Shown in pieces: positions 54,001 through 62,602 of a DNA stretch of 64,000 bases (positions within the stretch are counted from its first letter, which is position 1; every line of letters starts with the position of its first letter). The notes under the pieces are model-generated. The model worked only from the letters and a program-made list of their open reading frames with translations, was not told where the DNA came from and made no database searches. This DNA comes from Talaromyces rugulosus (lineage: Eukaryota > Ascomycota > Eurotiomycetes > Eurotiales > Trichocomaceae): assembly GCF_013368755.1 (NCBI RefSeq), contig NC_049565.1, positions 3,596,001 to 3,660,000 on the forward strand, given 5' to 3'. Made by a program: the position numbers and the translations under genes.

Positions 54001-54087
54001 AACCAACAGGCCTGGGAGCAGGCCTATAAGACTGATAATTGGGGCATTGAGGCCCTGGATGAGGGAGAGCGAGAGGGGGAAGGATAG
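51049..54087 (+). CDS. LINE-B ORF2 fragment: intact reverse transcriptase and RNase H, endonuclease missing
   Basis: A 1012-codon open frame. Numbering from its left edge: RT with FIDVMGAFDHVD (catalytic Asp about 290), GLPQGSPVSPILF (346-358) and YADDIGL (381-387, both Asp present); RNase H with all four acidic residues (YSDGS Asp 691, Glu 730, FLDAQ Asp 755, EEAD Asp 810); and a C-terminal finger C-x2-C-x8-H-x4-C (912-929). This is the Tad1/I-type order. The left edge is a 5' truncation, not a start: the open frame begins at a TTG formed at the junction and the first in-frame Met is about residue 108, so no normal start is present and the endonuclease is gone. The copy could not move itself, but its RT-RNase H part looks undamaged. 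ORF2 ends at TAG 54085. Confidence 0.85.
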   Translation: MRWQAHACTDTEFKAARTAYYHEIKAAKRTCWEAFLAEGGPGGKEEWKKGSNPTGNPFPKGPRDDLEKPSPGDPNRCWIALQYTKPRTNPTTPALQGPDLEAPPATTMADKEALIRETAFPNAPRSSPPGELPGGQAHMLITPERVHQALFSQSIKKAPGADRLNFKACRLLWALDSPRIIGMARQCFRLGVHPGAWKTAKGILLRKPGKPDYTQVKAWRVISLLSCLGKVVEKLAAGLIADWCEAQGALHPGQMGCRRGRGAIDAVACLVQTVHEGWTQKLLTGTIFIDVMGAFDHVDPYKLSEAMEAAGLDNDLIRWTLSFLTNRRVSLVIDGYKAPEQPIDSGLPQGSPVSPILFLIYIRGVFQAMEQQVPGIKALSYADDIGLVAQGSSVSEICRQLEAAAKAAIEWGLADSVKFDPKKTEAILFSRATSREHKNQVQEARVQVGDALVAFSPTAIRWLGVLLDPKLTLKAHYKYRLQKGQNTERRVRALCKAQGLPPGLAWRIQKATAQSVALYGAELWWHGQKNCLEGLQGLINNQARAVTGMLKSTPLGPLIREAALEPAEALLDSKQRRYALRLLGLPQGHPAAEILPITLREGDAHAQPGEQPLEDRAWATPTRRGPWKLGMGLARRLREALTADPSQGFERTIEPSNRSIPLDFRIDSPETAMQLASDPLSGIGNTDLYSDGSRLDDQRVGAAVAYKPLIGPWRSRLAPLGAGFEVFDAELIGVVEALEWALAENLRGPIRVFLDAQAAIGRLQHTQPGPGQALALRAHDLAKELQATGRRVTICWVPGHKGVPGNEEADKAAKKAAGKPRTGKYSGISLAHAQRACTEAYRAARANWLAAKLAKRAQRASQAYYPPRGWKLDPMLANTPKHLARRYYQFKTGHAPIGAYLHRIKARDFPNCLGCSRGTETVRHLLTNCRQWCHQREKLYAGLAEAGVKALQDSEQCPEARLFQDPKATTALLAFIGAIREREDNQQAWEQAYKTDNWGIEALDEGEREGEG

Positions 54088-54379
54088 CGGGCAGGGGCGG
54101 CCCGCTATTGTAGGCAACGCCCAAACGTTAGTGGCCATAAGGAGGGGGTAGTGGTTGCCACCCACTATAAGCCCCCGAATCGTCCTGCGCATATAAGTGG
54201 CTTGGGGCGAGGAAAGTGCAAGATACCTTGAAAGCATGGATCCAATGGGGGTAGAGGCACCGGTTTATAGGGGGCAACCCCTATAAGCAGGCCTAATCCA
54301 CACGAATCGCTGTCTGTCATAGCCTAGGGCTCGGTATAGACGTTAAATTTGATTAAATAAATAAATAAATAAATAAATA
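54088..54379 (+). other. LINE-B 3' UTR and (TAAA)n tail
   Basis: About 260 bases of non-coding sequence shared by copies 1, 4, 5 and 6, ending in CGGTATAGACGTTAAATTTG and the tail. It is the best conserved part of the family. It contains the hairpin at 54263-54288. Confidence 0.75.
54263..54288 (+). promoter_or_regulatory. GNRA-capped hairpin in LINE-B 3' UTR
   Basis: GTTTATAGGGG, loop GCAA, CCCCTATAAGC: an 11-bp stem (one G-T wobble) closed by a GCAA tetraloop, about 65 bases before the tail. The same hairpin is present at 57137-57162 (minus strand) and near 50877-50902, where substitutions turn pairs into G-T wobbles without breaking the stem. 3' UTR stem-loops are known to be bound by the RT of several LINEs to start reverse transcription; that role here is inferred. 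Confidence 0.55.
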
Positions 54380-57050
54380 CTAGATACACTTTTATTTTTA
54401 CTAATAGTTAAAATTTATAATTATTATTAATAAGTTTTTTTTAAATTATAAAAATTTTATATTTAATAATATTAAGTTTATTACTTAGTCTCTTACTTAG
54501 AATATTAAATTTTTTTTATCTAATTATTTATTATAATAAGTAAATTTTCTCTTCTTTTTTAAGAATTAGTGCGTCTTTGCGCTTTTTATTATAATAGATT
54601 TTTATTTAGTTTTTAGCCTATTTAATGTCTTTTGATATTATCTAATAAAGTATCTATAGTTTCTTAATTTATATTATTATAGCTTTAGATATTCCTTCTT
54701 ATAGTATTTTAGACCATATTATTCTTAGATATTATCTAAAATTCATAAAATATAGAACTTATTTTATCATAGCATTTTCTGTATTATTTAATATAAATTA
54801 TACTAATAGTAATAATTTTATCTAATTATCTTATTCTTAATCTTAATAATATCAAAAATATTATTTAACTATTTAAATTATTTTTTTAGACTAACTATTA
54901 GTCTATTAATAATTTATAATTAATAACTTATAATACATTCTATATACTTTTATAATTATCTATTAATATTTAGATATAAATAATTTATCTTAATCCATAA
55001 TAAGTTTATTTAATAATCTAGTTTATATAAAAATTTTTTATAATATAAGTTTTATATATTATTCTATTATTATATTTTTTAGTATTGATTCTAAGATAAT
55101 ATATTTTATAAGTTAATTAACTATTATTATAATATTAATATAGATAACTCCTGTTACTAGATCCTTAGACTATAATAGTCTTTAGATAAAATTAATAATA
55201 ATACTTTTTTATACTTCTTCTAGTACTTCTAATATTTATATTTTTTTAAAAAGTTTATAATATACTACTTTATTTTTATTATATTCATCACAGTTTCTAA
55301 TATAATTTTCAACCCTTTTTTAGATATAAAAAAAGTAAAATATTTAAATAATTATTTTAATTATTCTTTTAACTCCTTGGTATCTTTTTATTAGAGGATT
55401 ATAGTAATACTAAATAACTTTTATAGTTATATTCTATAATACTCTAATTATTCTATTCTATATTATTAAATCTTTCTGAATATCTTTTGTTACTTATCCA
55501 GCTTATAATTCTTTTTAGATTTTTTAATCTTTATTTATTTCTTAATATAGTCGTTTATAAAATAGGTTATTATTAATAACTCTTATTACAGTCATAATAA
55601 TTATATTATAATTATAGTATAGAACTCCTAATTCTTCTTATAGAATATTTATCTTAGAAGGTTCTATCTTAATCATGTAATCTAATTATCTACTTAATAT
55701 ATCTACAGCTATATTTTACTTTCCTAGAATATATTTAATTCTATAATTAAATTTAACTAATTTTTCAGCCTATTATATTTATCTTTTAAATAATTCTTTT
55801 ATTATTATAAAGTATTTCAAGTTATAATAATTACTTTTAATAATTACTTTATATTTTATTCCTTAAAAATAGTATCACTATTATCAAAATACTTAAACTA
55901 TCATAAGTAATTTTTAATTATAAATATTATAGTTAACTTCTGCCAATATAAACTTTCTTAAATAGAATATAATAATCTATATTTCTCTTTTTTTATTAAT
56001 TTATTTATAAATTACTCTAAGAGTATATCTAAATATATTTATTTATAGAATACTTTATAATTCTAGGTTAAATAGTTATAAGATTAGTATATTTTTAACA
56101 AGTTTTTTAATATTTTTAAAAGATCATTATTTTCTTACTATCTAATTAAATAGTTCATTTTTTTTCAACAATTTTATCATTGATATTATAATATCTAAAT
56201 ATTTCTTAAGATATTATTAAATATATCTACTGGCTCCAAGAAAGAATTATATATTATAAATATTTATTAAAACTAGCTATTCAAGAATAATATCTAATTT
56301 TTCTTTTAATATTTCTAGTTTATTTATTATATATATTATTTCTAGATAGTTAACTTATATAGTATTAAATTTATATTTTTTAATTTTAAAAGTCAATTCT
56401 ACTTCTATAAGTTTTATTATAACTAGTTATATATAGTTATTATATTCCTTTAAGTCTTTTGAATAGACTATAATATCATTAAAATATATTATAATAAAGA
56501 GATTAAAGTATTCTTATAAAATATAGATTATAAATCTTATAAATTCTATTAATAGCTATTTAAGTCCTATAGACACTACTAACTATTTATACAGTCCCAA
56601 ATCTATAAAAAATACTATTTTCTAGATATTATTATTTTTTATTTATAGATTATAGTATCTCTATTTAATATTAAATATTATCATAATTTTTACATCTTAT
56701 AATAAATCTTTTTTCTATTCCTGGTATAGTATTTTATTTATATTATTTTTAGTTATATTATTTAATTTTTAGTAGTTAATAATTATTTATAATAATCTAT
56801 CACATTTTAATATAAATATTATTTATATAAAAGCTTTTACTTTTAATTCTTTAATATAACTAGCTACTAAAAATTTCTTAATAAATTTCTTAATAGTTTA
56901 GAGTTTATTTTATAAGATTTACTATTATTTAATTTATAGTATCTATACTCCTACTTTAAAAGATATCTCTACTTTATATTTTCTTTTATATTATAATAAT
57001 CAATATTCTTTTTTTATAAATAATTTAATAAAGTCTTAATATTTTTCTAA
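54380..57050 (-). mobile_element. gypsy C internal fragment (integrase to RT), RIP-damaged
   Basis: Collinear base by base with about 21950-24600 of gypsy C, minus strand, without LTRs. Both copies are RIP-damaged with different sets of changes. The RT box region lies near 56480. Its left end is cut by the tail of LINE-B copy 5 and its right end by the tail of LINE-B copy 6, so two LINE 3' ends face each other across it. Confidence 0.8.
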
Positions 57051-57360
57051 TATTATTATTATTATTATTTAATCAAATTTAACGTCTATACCGAGCCCTA
57101 GGCTATGACAGACAGCGATTCGTGTGGATTAGGCCTGCTTATAGGGGTTGCCCCCCATAAGCCGGTGCCTCTACCCCCATTGGATCCAGGCTTTCAAGGT
57201 ATCTTGCACTTTCCTCACCCCATGCCGCTTATATGCGCAGGACGATTCGGGGGCTTATAGTGGGTGGCAACCACTACCCCCTCCTTATGGCCACTAACGT
57301 TTGGGCGTTGCCTACAATAGCGGGCCGCCCCTGCCCGCTATCCTTCCCCCTCTCGCTCTC
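57051..57360 (-). mobile_element. LINE-B copy 6, 3' end only, not RIP-damaged
   Basis: Minus-strand 3' UTR of LINE-B with a (TAA)n tail at about 57051-57072 and the last few ORF2 codons at the right end. Nearly identical to copy 5 at 54060-54350. It is cut at 57360 by the left LTR of the intact gypsy element; the LINE does not resume on the other side of that element. Confidence 0.85.
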
Positions 57361-57617
57361 TGTTAGGGTCTTAGCCCCTGGGATACTCAGGCTTCGCTCT
57401 CGTAGAATAACCGCACCTGGTCCGCACCTGGTTCGCCATAGAAGAACCCCCTGACGCTACACCAGATTCGCTAGGGCGCCCCCGGGACCCACACTCGCCT
57501 GTATCGACATTCGACAATGCGAACCCCTGCGAACCTTTTCCTTCTCTTTCTCACGTTCGAATCTACTCAATTCCTGGACCTACATAAGGCCAGTAAGACG
57601 GGACCTAGCCCGTAACA
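57361..57617 (+). repeat. 5' LTR (257 bp)
   Basis: Starts TGTTAGGGTC and ends CCCGTAACA. It has a CT-rich run (TTTTCCTTCTCTTTCTC, about 57536-57552) of the kind found at fungal transcription starts, and no TATA box. The 13-mer ACGTTCGAATCTA follows at 57553-57565. Confidence 0.9.
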
Positions 57618-57631
57618 TTAGATTCGAACGT
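57553..57631 (+). promoter_or_regulatory. Primer-binding site complementary to the LTR (candidate self-priming)
   Basis: TAGATTCGAACGT at 57619-57631, one base after the LTR end, is the exact reverse complement of ACGTTCGAATCTA at 57553-57565 in the LTR. The position is where the primer for minus-strand DNA binds. Some gypsy elements (Tf1/sushi group) use the 5' end of their own RNA as primer, which fits. Alternative: GATTCGAAC also resembles the complement of a tRNA T-arm, so priming by an internal part of a tRNA cannot be excluded. Confidence 0.5.
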
Positions 57632-57670
57632 CTCGCCCCCCTCCCCTATTTAAAGGGTCGAGAACGCGCC

Positions 57671-57813
57671 ACTCCCCTCACCCGAAGGGTTGAGCTATAC
57701 GATCGCTCCTCGTTCGTTCGAGTCGAGCCCCTGAGAACCGTACCAACTCTCCTCATTCGGAGGATTGAATTATTATATCGCCGCTCCTCGACGACCGAGT
57801 TGAGCATTGAGAA
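57671..57813 (+). repeat. Imperfect tandem repeat in the leader (two ~68-bp units)
   Basis: Unit 1 (57671-57738) and unit 2 (57746-57813) both run ACTC(C/T)CCTCA..CGGAGG-like, then TTGA..TAT..ATCGC..CTCCTCG, then CGAGT(C/T)GAGC and end (T/C)TGAGAA. It sits between the primer-binding site and gag ATG. Possibly a packaging or translation leader signal; the function is not known. Confidence 0.5.
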
Positions 57814-57824
57814 ATTTCCCCATT

Positions 57825-58919
57825 ATGACGAATAGCCCACCGAGGGACGGCCCGGACCGAAGGGGCATACCTTTGGAACCGAACCAGCTGTTATTGGAAC
57901 AAATGCAACGAATGGAACTCCTTCTGACGAATATGTCCGCTCGCCTATCGCATGTCGAAGGACAAGTTAACAATACGACCGAACCACCTATGCCCGAGGT
58001 CCCTACTGATGCCACACCATCGGTAACCCCTATGTACAGTGCGAACAAACCGCGCCACTCCCTTGACCATCCCGATAAATATGACGACTCTGATCGTTCA
58101 CGATATATGCAGTTCGTGGCAATCCTATATGCAAAATTGACGGTCGATGCACCAGCGATCGGAGGACCGTACGAGCAACTGTGGTACGCCTATGGACGGT
58201 TGGCAGGAAAGGCCCAGACGAAGGTCTACCCCTGGATGCGGCTTCATGGGAACGTAAATACGGTCACCCCCGCTACACTAGAAGCTTTCTTTGCGCACCT
58301 TAACGTGCTGTTCGAAGATCATCAACTTGTGGAGAAGGCGAACCTTGAACTTAACCGTATACGACAGGGGCGCACCCCTTTCCAGGACTTTATCAGCGAA
58401 TTTGAACGGATATTACTTCTTGCAGGAGGTCAATCATGGACCGACGACGTAAAAATCTCACGACTGAAAACCGCGATTAACCAAGAAATGAGGCGTGCGA
58501 CTGTCGGGAGCGACATGCCGAAGCAGTACGAAGCTTTCTGCGAACGCTTACACCGAGTAGCGAACGACCTTGAAGAGCTGAAAAGGATTGACAACATCCA
58601 GTCCCGATACAAGCGGAACACTTCCCGTCCGCTCACAAAAGGAACCTCCCCCGACAGAGGACAGCCCCAAGTCATGGACTGGACACCTGCGGGCCTGCCA
58701 ATTAATACTGTCAGAACGGACAACTGTTTTCGATGCGGAAAACCGGGTCATATTGCCCAATACTGCCCCGAGCCTGCGCCGCTCCGTCGGGCGCCATCTC
58801 CGAGGAACCGTGGCAAGAAGAAACACGATACGTTCACGAGAATATCCAACACCGGAGTAAAGGAGAATGAAACCGAATCTGATACAGGCTCAGATAGCAC
58901 ATCAGAGTCAAAAGAGTAG
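57825..58919 (+). CDS. gag: Gag of the intact gypsy retrotransposon
   Basis: The capsid/nucleocapsid protein that forms the virus-like particle in which the element RNA is copied. 364 codons from ATG 57825 (MTNSPPRDG...), the first ATG after the leader; the open frame extends a few codons upstream only through a TTG. A heptad-like stretch at about residues 18-50 (QLLLEQMQRMELLL) could be a coiled coil. The middle (about 75-255) has the gypsy retrotransposon Gag look (HPDKYDDSDRSRYMQFVAIL, later GRTPFQDFISEFERILLLAG). One CCHC knuckle CFRCGKPGHIAQYC lies at 301-314 for RNA binding, followed by a basic then Ser/Glu-rich tail. The stop TAG at 58917 is the first part of a strong hairpin. pol is in the -1 frame downstream. 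Confidence 0.9.
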   Translation: MTNSPPRDGPDRRGIPLEPNQLLLEQMQRMELLLTNMSARLSHVEGQVNNTTEPPMPEVPTDATPSVTPMYSANKPRHSLDHPDKYDDSDRSRYMQFVAILYAKLTVDAPAIGGPYEQLWYAYGRLAGKAQTKVYPWMRLHGNVNTVTPATLEAFFAHLNVLFEDHQLVEKANLELNRIRQGRTPFQDFISEFERILLLAGGQSWTDDVKISRLKTAINQEMRRATVGSDMPKQYEAFCERLHRVANDLEELKRIDNIQSRYKRNTSRPLTKGTSPDRGQPQVMDWTPAGLPINTVRTDNCFRCGKPGHIAQYCPEPAPLRRAPSPRNRGKKKHDTFTRISNTGVKENETESDTGSDSTSESKE

Positions 58920-58946
58920 CTCCTGCGCAAAGTCGCCCGCAGGAGC
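58898..58946 (+). promoter_or_regulatory. gag-pol junction: slip-prone AAAA and 9-bp hairpin on the gag stop
   Basis: GCTCCTGCG (58919-58927) and CGCAGGAGC (58938-58946) make a perfect 9-bp stem with a 10-base loop; the first stem base is the G of the gag stop TAG. The pol frame is open from 58898, so gag and pol frames overlap for 22 bases. Within the overlap AAAA (58910-58913) allows one-base back-slippage of a Lys codon, with 5 bases between it and the stem. No standard seven-base slippery site is present. Alternatives are reinitiation at ATG 58988. Confidence 0.5.
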
Positions 58947-58987
58947 CAAAATGCAAAACAGCTCGTGACTTCGAGAATTTTAAGAAG

Positions 58988-61900
58988 ATGGTTGGAAGGT
59001 TTGACGGACCCCCATTCAATATAGACGCATGGTTAGACCGTAGAACCAATGCCAATGCTTTAATTGATAGTGGGTGCCTCACCTATGGGATCATCAAAGA
59101 GACCTTCGCTCGAAAGAAAAAGCTGAATTGTAGCGCTATTAAACCTCGACCTATTAAGGGATATGATGGTTCGGCACCTCAATACATCAAAGAAATTGCA
59201 TGCGTGACATTAGATATCGGGGGAAATATACAGGAGAAAGCCTACTTCTATGTGGTTCCGAAGTGCGAATACGATATGATATTGGGTCTCCCATGGATGG
59301 AACACCAACATGTAAGAATTGACGCCGCTGGAGGCCGACTGGAATTCGGGAACGGAATATCCGTCGATAAAAAGAACCTGTTACGACCTGAGTACGCCCC
59401 CCGACAGATCGGTGCAGCTGCGGTGAACGCTTTGAAAAGGATGCGAAGCAGGAAAAAGGAGGTCGACATATTTGCAGTCTCCATGCGGGATATTGAGAAA
59501 GCTCTGGCCCCGAAACCACAGACAGACCCAGGGAACAAGCTACCTAAGCATTACCACGAGTTCCTGGAACTATTTGACCCGAAGGAAGCTGACAAGCTAC
59601 CACCGTCACGTCCGAATATCGACCATCAGATTGAACTAATTGACGCCGACGCGAAGGGGCGCAAGCCAGAGATACCATGGGGCCCTCTCTATAACATGTC
59701 ACGGGAAGAACTGCTGGTCCTACGGAAAACTCTCCACGACTTACTGTCGAAGGACTTCATACGTGTGAGCAACTCGCCCGCTGCAGCGCCGGTACTGTTT
59801 GTAAGGAAACCCGGAGGAGGACTGCGCTTCTGCGTCGATTATCGGGCGCTCAACGCTATGACAAAAAGGGACCGATATCCACTACCGTTAATACATGAGA
59901 CCCTACAACGAATATCTAAAGCCCGATGGTTTACAAAGCTTGACGTTACAGCGGCCTTCCATAAGATACGCATCGCCGAAGGAGACGAGTGGAAGACAGC
60001 TTTCCGAACCAGGTTTGGACTCTATGAATGGTTAGTAACACCTTTCGGCCTTACCAATGCGCCGAGCACGTTTCAACGATACATCAATTGGACCCTTCGC
60101 GAGTTCCTGGACGACTTTGTATCTGCCTATCTGGACGACGTGCTTATCTTTACGGAAGGCAGCCGCGCGCACCATCGGAAACAGGTAATGAGGGTGCTAG
60201 AACGCCTGCGCACTGCGGGACTACAGCTAGATATCAATAAATGCGAGTTCGAGGTGCAGACAACAAAATACCTCGGATTCATATTAGAAGCTGGAAAAGG
60301 GATCCGAATGGACCCCGCGAAAGTCTCTGCCATTTTGGAATGGAAAGCCCCAACGTGTGTGAAAGACGTGCGATCGTTCCTAGGGTTCGCAAATTTCTAC
60401 CGACAGTTTATCCGAGGGTATTCCGACATAATCCGTCCGCTGACAGAACTGACTAAAAAGGGAACTACCTTCGTTTGGACCAAGGCCGCCAATGAAGCCT
60501 TCGAACAACTAAAGCAAATGTTTGTGAGCGACCCAATACTAGTGCAATTCGACCCCGAGCAGGATACAATCGTGGAAGCCGACTCTTCGGGATATGTCGT
60601 AGGGGGGACATTATCACAGTACGATAACAAAGGACTCCTACGAACCTGCGCCTACTTCTCCCGAAAGTGCACGCCCGCGGAGTGCAATTACGAGATCCAC
60701 GATAAGGAGCTATTGGCGATAATAGCGTGTCTGAAGCAATGGGAACCTGAACTAATTGGCACTAAGGAGTTTACTATCCTGACCGACCACCGGAATCTTA
60801 AATACTTCATGCAGCTCCGACGGTTGAATGAAAGGCAAATGAGATGGGCCGGTATACTCTCACGCTTCAACTATAAGCTCCAATACCGGCCAGGGCGACT
60901 AGCTGCCAGACCTGATGCACTATCGCGACGCTCGCAAGATATGCCCGATGGGATTGACGATGAACGCCTAGCATACCGAAATAAGCGTCTTATCAACCCT
61001 AACAAGGTACGGAGAGACTATCCAGAACAACCTCCCCAGGGTCGCTTATCGAACACCGCACCTGAACCCCATGTCCACGCTACCCACATAGAGCACTTAA
61101 CGTCAATTGGAGAACAGTGGCGACTAGCCGAAGCCGAGGATAAGAATTATGAACGAATCAAAGAGGCCGTACGCCAGAAGCTCCCGCGGTTCCCTCAAGA
61201 CCTACAACTTCGCACCATGGTATCCGAATGCACGATCGATGCAGCGGACCGGTTACTATTTCGAAACCGACAATGGGTACCAAACAGCGAACCACTCCGC
61301 ACTCGTATTATACAAGATACGCACGACTCCTATCTCACCGGACACCCAGGCCGAAACATGACCTATGCCATCGTGGCCCGACAACTATATTGGCCGAACC
61401 TATCTGAGGATGTCCGAAGGTTCGTGAATAACTGCGACAAATGTGGTGCGAACACCGTATGGAGACAACGCCGACAAGGGTTATTAAAACCGCTCCCTGT
61501 TCCCTCGCGAATGTGGCGAGATATTAGTATGGATTTTATAGAGAAACTCCCAATGTCCGACGGGAATACGAATCTCATGGTAATCGTTGACCGACTGGGA
61601 AAAGGGATTATATTGGTACCATGCAAACACATAGATACTGAGACAGTGATATCGAAGTTCGTTGACCGATTCATACGCGAACATGGGCCGCCTAGCAGCA
61701 TTATATCGGATCGGGGCACGCAATTTGTTAATGACCTTTGGAAAGGCGTGTGCGAACGTCTAAAGATCATGAGACGATTGTCAACCGCGCATCACCCCCA
61801 AACTGATGGACAGACGGAACGTGCTAACTCTGTGGTGGAAGAATACCTGCGGAACTTCTGTACCTACCTCCAAACCGACTGGAGCCCACTAACCGCAATT

Positions 61901-62602
61901 GCGCAACTCGCAATAAACGGGCGCGACGCTACTGCAACTGGTATCAGCCCCTTCTTCCTGACCCATGGATACAACGTCGAACCACTCCAGTTAGATGAAG
62001 CTATCCCCACATCTGAGCAGCAAAGACCCGCCGCCGAACGTGCAAACGATATAGTTACTAAGCTACGGCAGGCCTTTGATATAGCGCAGACTGAGCTTGT
62101 CTCAGCGCAGCAGCGAATGGAAGATAGTGCGAACCGTCGCCGAGAGACTCCTCTGGAGTATAAAGTAGGACAGAAGGTATGGTTAGACCTTCGGAACATT
62201 CGGACCGAACGACCTTCGAAGAAGCTGGACGCCCGACATGCGAAATATACTATACTAGAGAAAGTGGGATCCCATGCGTACCGACTCGATGTCCCCGGAA
62301 CTATTCATGATGTTTTTCATACGACGCTCCTCCGCCCTGCGGGCACACGTCCGCTCCCTTCACAGACCCGACACGATTACCAGCCACCAGCGCACCTAGT
62401 AGAAGGCAATGAAGAGTACCTAGTCGATAGCATACTCGACGAACGGACCATACGTCGGGGCCGCGGACATATGAAGCAATACCTTGTCCGTTGGACCGGA
62501 TATGCGCGACCTATATGGGAACCTGCCCGGTCCATGGAAGACACCGAAGCACTCGACCACTGGCTCCAACACCACAACGCCCTTGCCGAAGGGGGGGAGT
62601 AA
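58988..62602 (+). CDS. pol: Pol of the intact gypsy retrotransposon (protease, RT, RNase H, integrase, chromodomain)
   Basis: A 1204-codon open frame from ATG 58988; the same frame is open back to 58898, so the real N-terminus may come by recoding from gag. Protease: ALIDSGC, catalytic Asp 27 (Cys where Ala is usual). RT about 230-430: Asp 319 (KLDV) and YLDD 381-384. RNase H about 525-645: Asp 532, Glu 574, Asp 600, Asp 643. Integrase: HHCC finger (His 779, His 786, Cys 816, Cys 819) and catalytic Asp 849, Asp 908, Glu 944 with 35 residues between the last two. C-terminal chromodomain about 1142-1192 (YLVRWTGYARPIWEP), which in this group binds modified histone H3 and steers insertion. All catalytic residues are present. 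The last codons and the stop form the polypurine tract before the 3' LTR. Confidence 0.93.
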   Translation: MVGRFDGPPFNIDAWLDRRTNANALIDSGCLTYGIIKETFARKKKLNCSAIKPRPIKGYDGSAPQYIKEIACVTLDIGGNIQEKAYFYVVPKCEYDMILGLPWMEHQHVRIDAAGGRLEFGNGISVDKKNLLRPEYAPRQIGAAAVNALKRMRSRKKEVDIFAVSMRDIEKALAPKPQTDPGNKLPKHYHEFLELFDPKEADKLPPSRPNIDHQIELIDADAKGRKPEIPWGPLYNMSREELLVLRKTLHDLLSKDFIRVSNSPAAAPVLFVRKPGGGLRFCVDYRALNAMTKRDRYPLPLIHETLQRISKARWFTKLDVTAAFHKIRIAEGDEWKTAFRTRFGLYEWLVTPFGLTNAPSTFQRYINWTLREFLDDFVSAYLDDVLIFTEGSRAHHRKQVMRVLERLRTAGLQLDINKCEFEVQTTKYLGFILEAGKGIRMDPAKVSAILEWKAPTCVKDVRSFLGFANFYRQFIRGYSDIIRPLTELTKKGTTFVWTKAANEAFEQLKQMFVSDPILVQFDPEQDTIVEADSSGYVVGGTLSQYDNKGLLRTCAYFSRKCTPAECNYEIHDKELLAIIACLKQWEPELIGTKEFTILTDHRNLKYFMQLRRLNERQMRWAGILSRFNYKLQYRPGRLAARPDALSRRSQDMPDGIDDERLAYRNKRLINPNKVRRDYPEQPPQGRLSNTAPEPHVHATHIEHLTSIGEQWRLAEAEDKNYERIKEAVRQKLPRFPQDLQLRTMVSECTIDAADRLLFRNRQWVPNSEPLRTRIIQDTHDSYLTGHPGRNMTYAIVARQLYWPNLSEDVRRFVNNCDKCGANTVWRQRRQGLLKPLPVPSRMWRDISMDFIEKLPMSDGNTNLMVIVDRLGKGIILVPCKHIDTETVISKFVDRFIREHGPPSSIISDRGTQFVNDLWKGVCERLKIMRRLSTAHHPQTDGQTERANSVVEEYLRNFCTYLQTDWSPLTAIAQLAINGRDATATGISPFFLTHGYNVEPLQLDEAIPTSEQQRPAAERANDIVTKLRQAFDIAQTELVSAQQRMEDSANRRRETPLEYKVGQKVWLDLRNIRTERPSKKLDARHAKYTILEKVGSHAYRLDVPGTIHDVFHTTLLRPAGTRPLPSQTRHDYQPPAHLVEGNEEYLVDSILDERTIRRGRGHMKQYLVRWTGYARPIWEPARSMEDTEALDHWLQHHNALAEGGE
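62586..62602 (+). promoter_or_regulatory. Polypurine tract (plus-strand primer)
   Basis: GAAGGGGGGGAGTAA directly before the 3' LTR at 62603. RNase H leaves such purine runs as primers for the second DNA strand. Here the tract encodes the last residues of Pol (EGGE) and its stop codon TAA, which abuts the LTR. Confidence 0.8.

Larger units (their letters stand above)
51050..54379 (+). mobile_element. LINE-B copy 5, 5'-truncated, not RIP-damaged
   Basis: Starts inside ORF2, after the endonuclease, in a position matching about 47657 of copy 4, and runs through RT, RNase H, the ORF2 stop and the 3' UTR to a tail that here is (TAAA)n (about 54355-54379) rather than (TAA)n. The coding part is G+C-rich, in sharp contrast to its surroundings. 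No target duplication could be identified: the left flank is D-LTR, the right flank is gypsy C sequence. Confidence 0.85.

Noticed and set aside
57300..57365. A target duplication for the intact gypsy element.
   Set aside because: CTCTC before the left LTR and GCTGC after the right LTR do not match, and shifting by one or two bases does not help.
57233..57454. A 73-codon frame running from the LINE-B 3' end into the 5' LTR.
   Set aside because: It is a junction artefact of two unrelated mobile elements; the same LTR part recurs behind pol.
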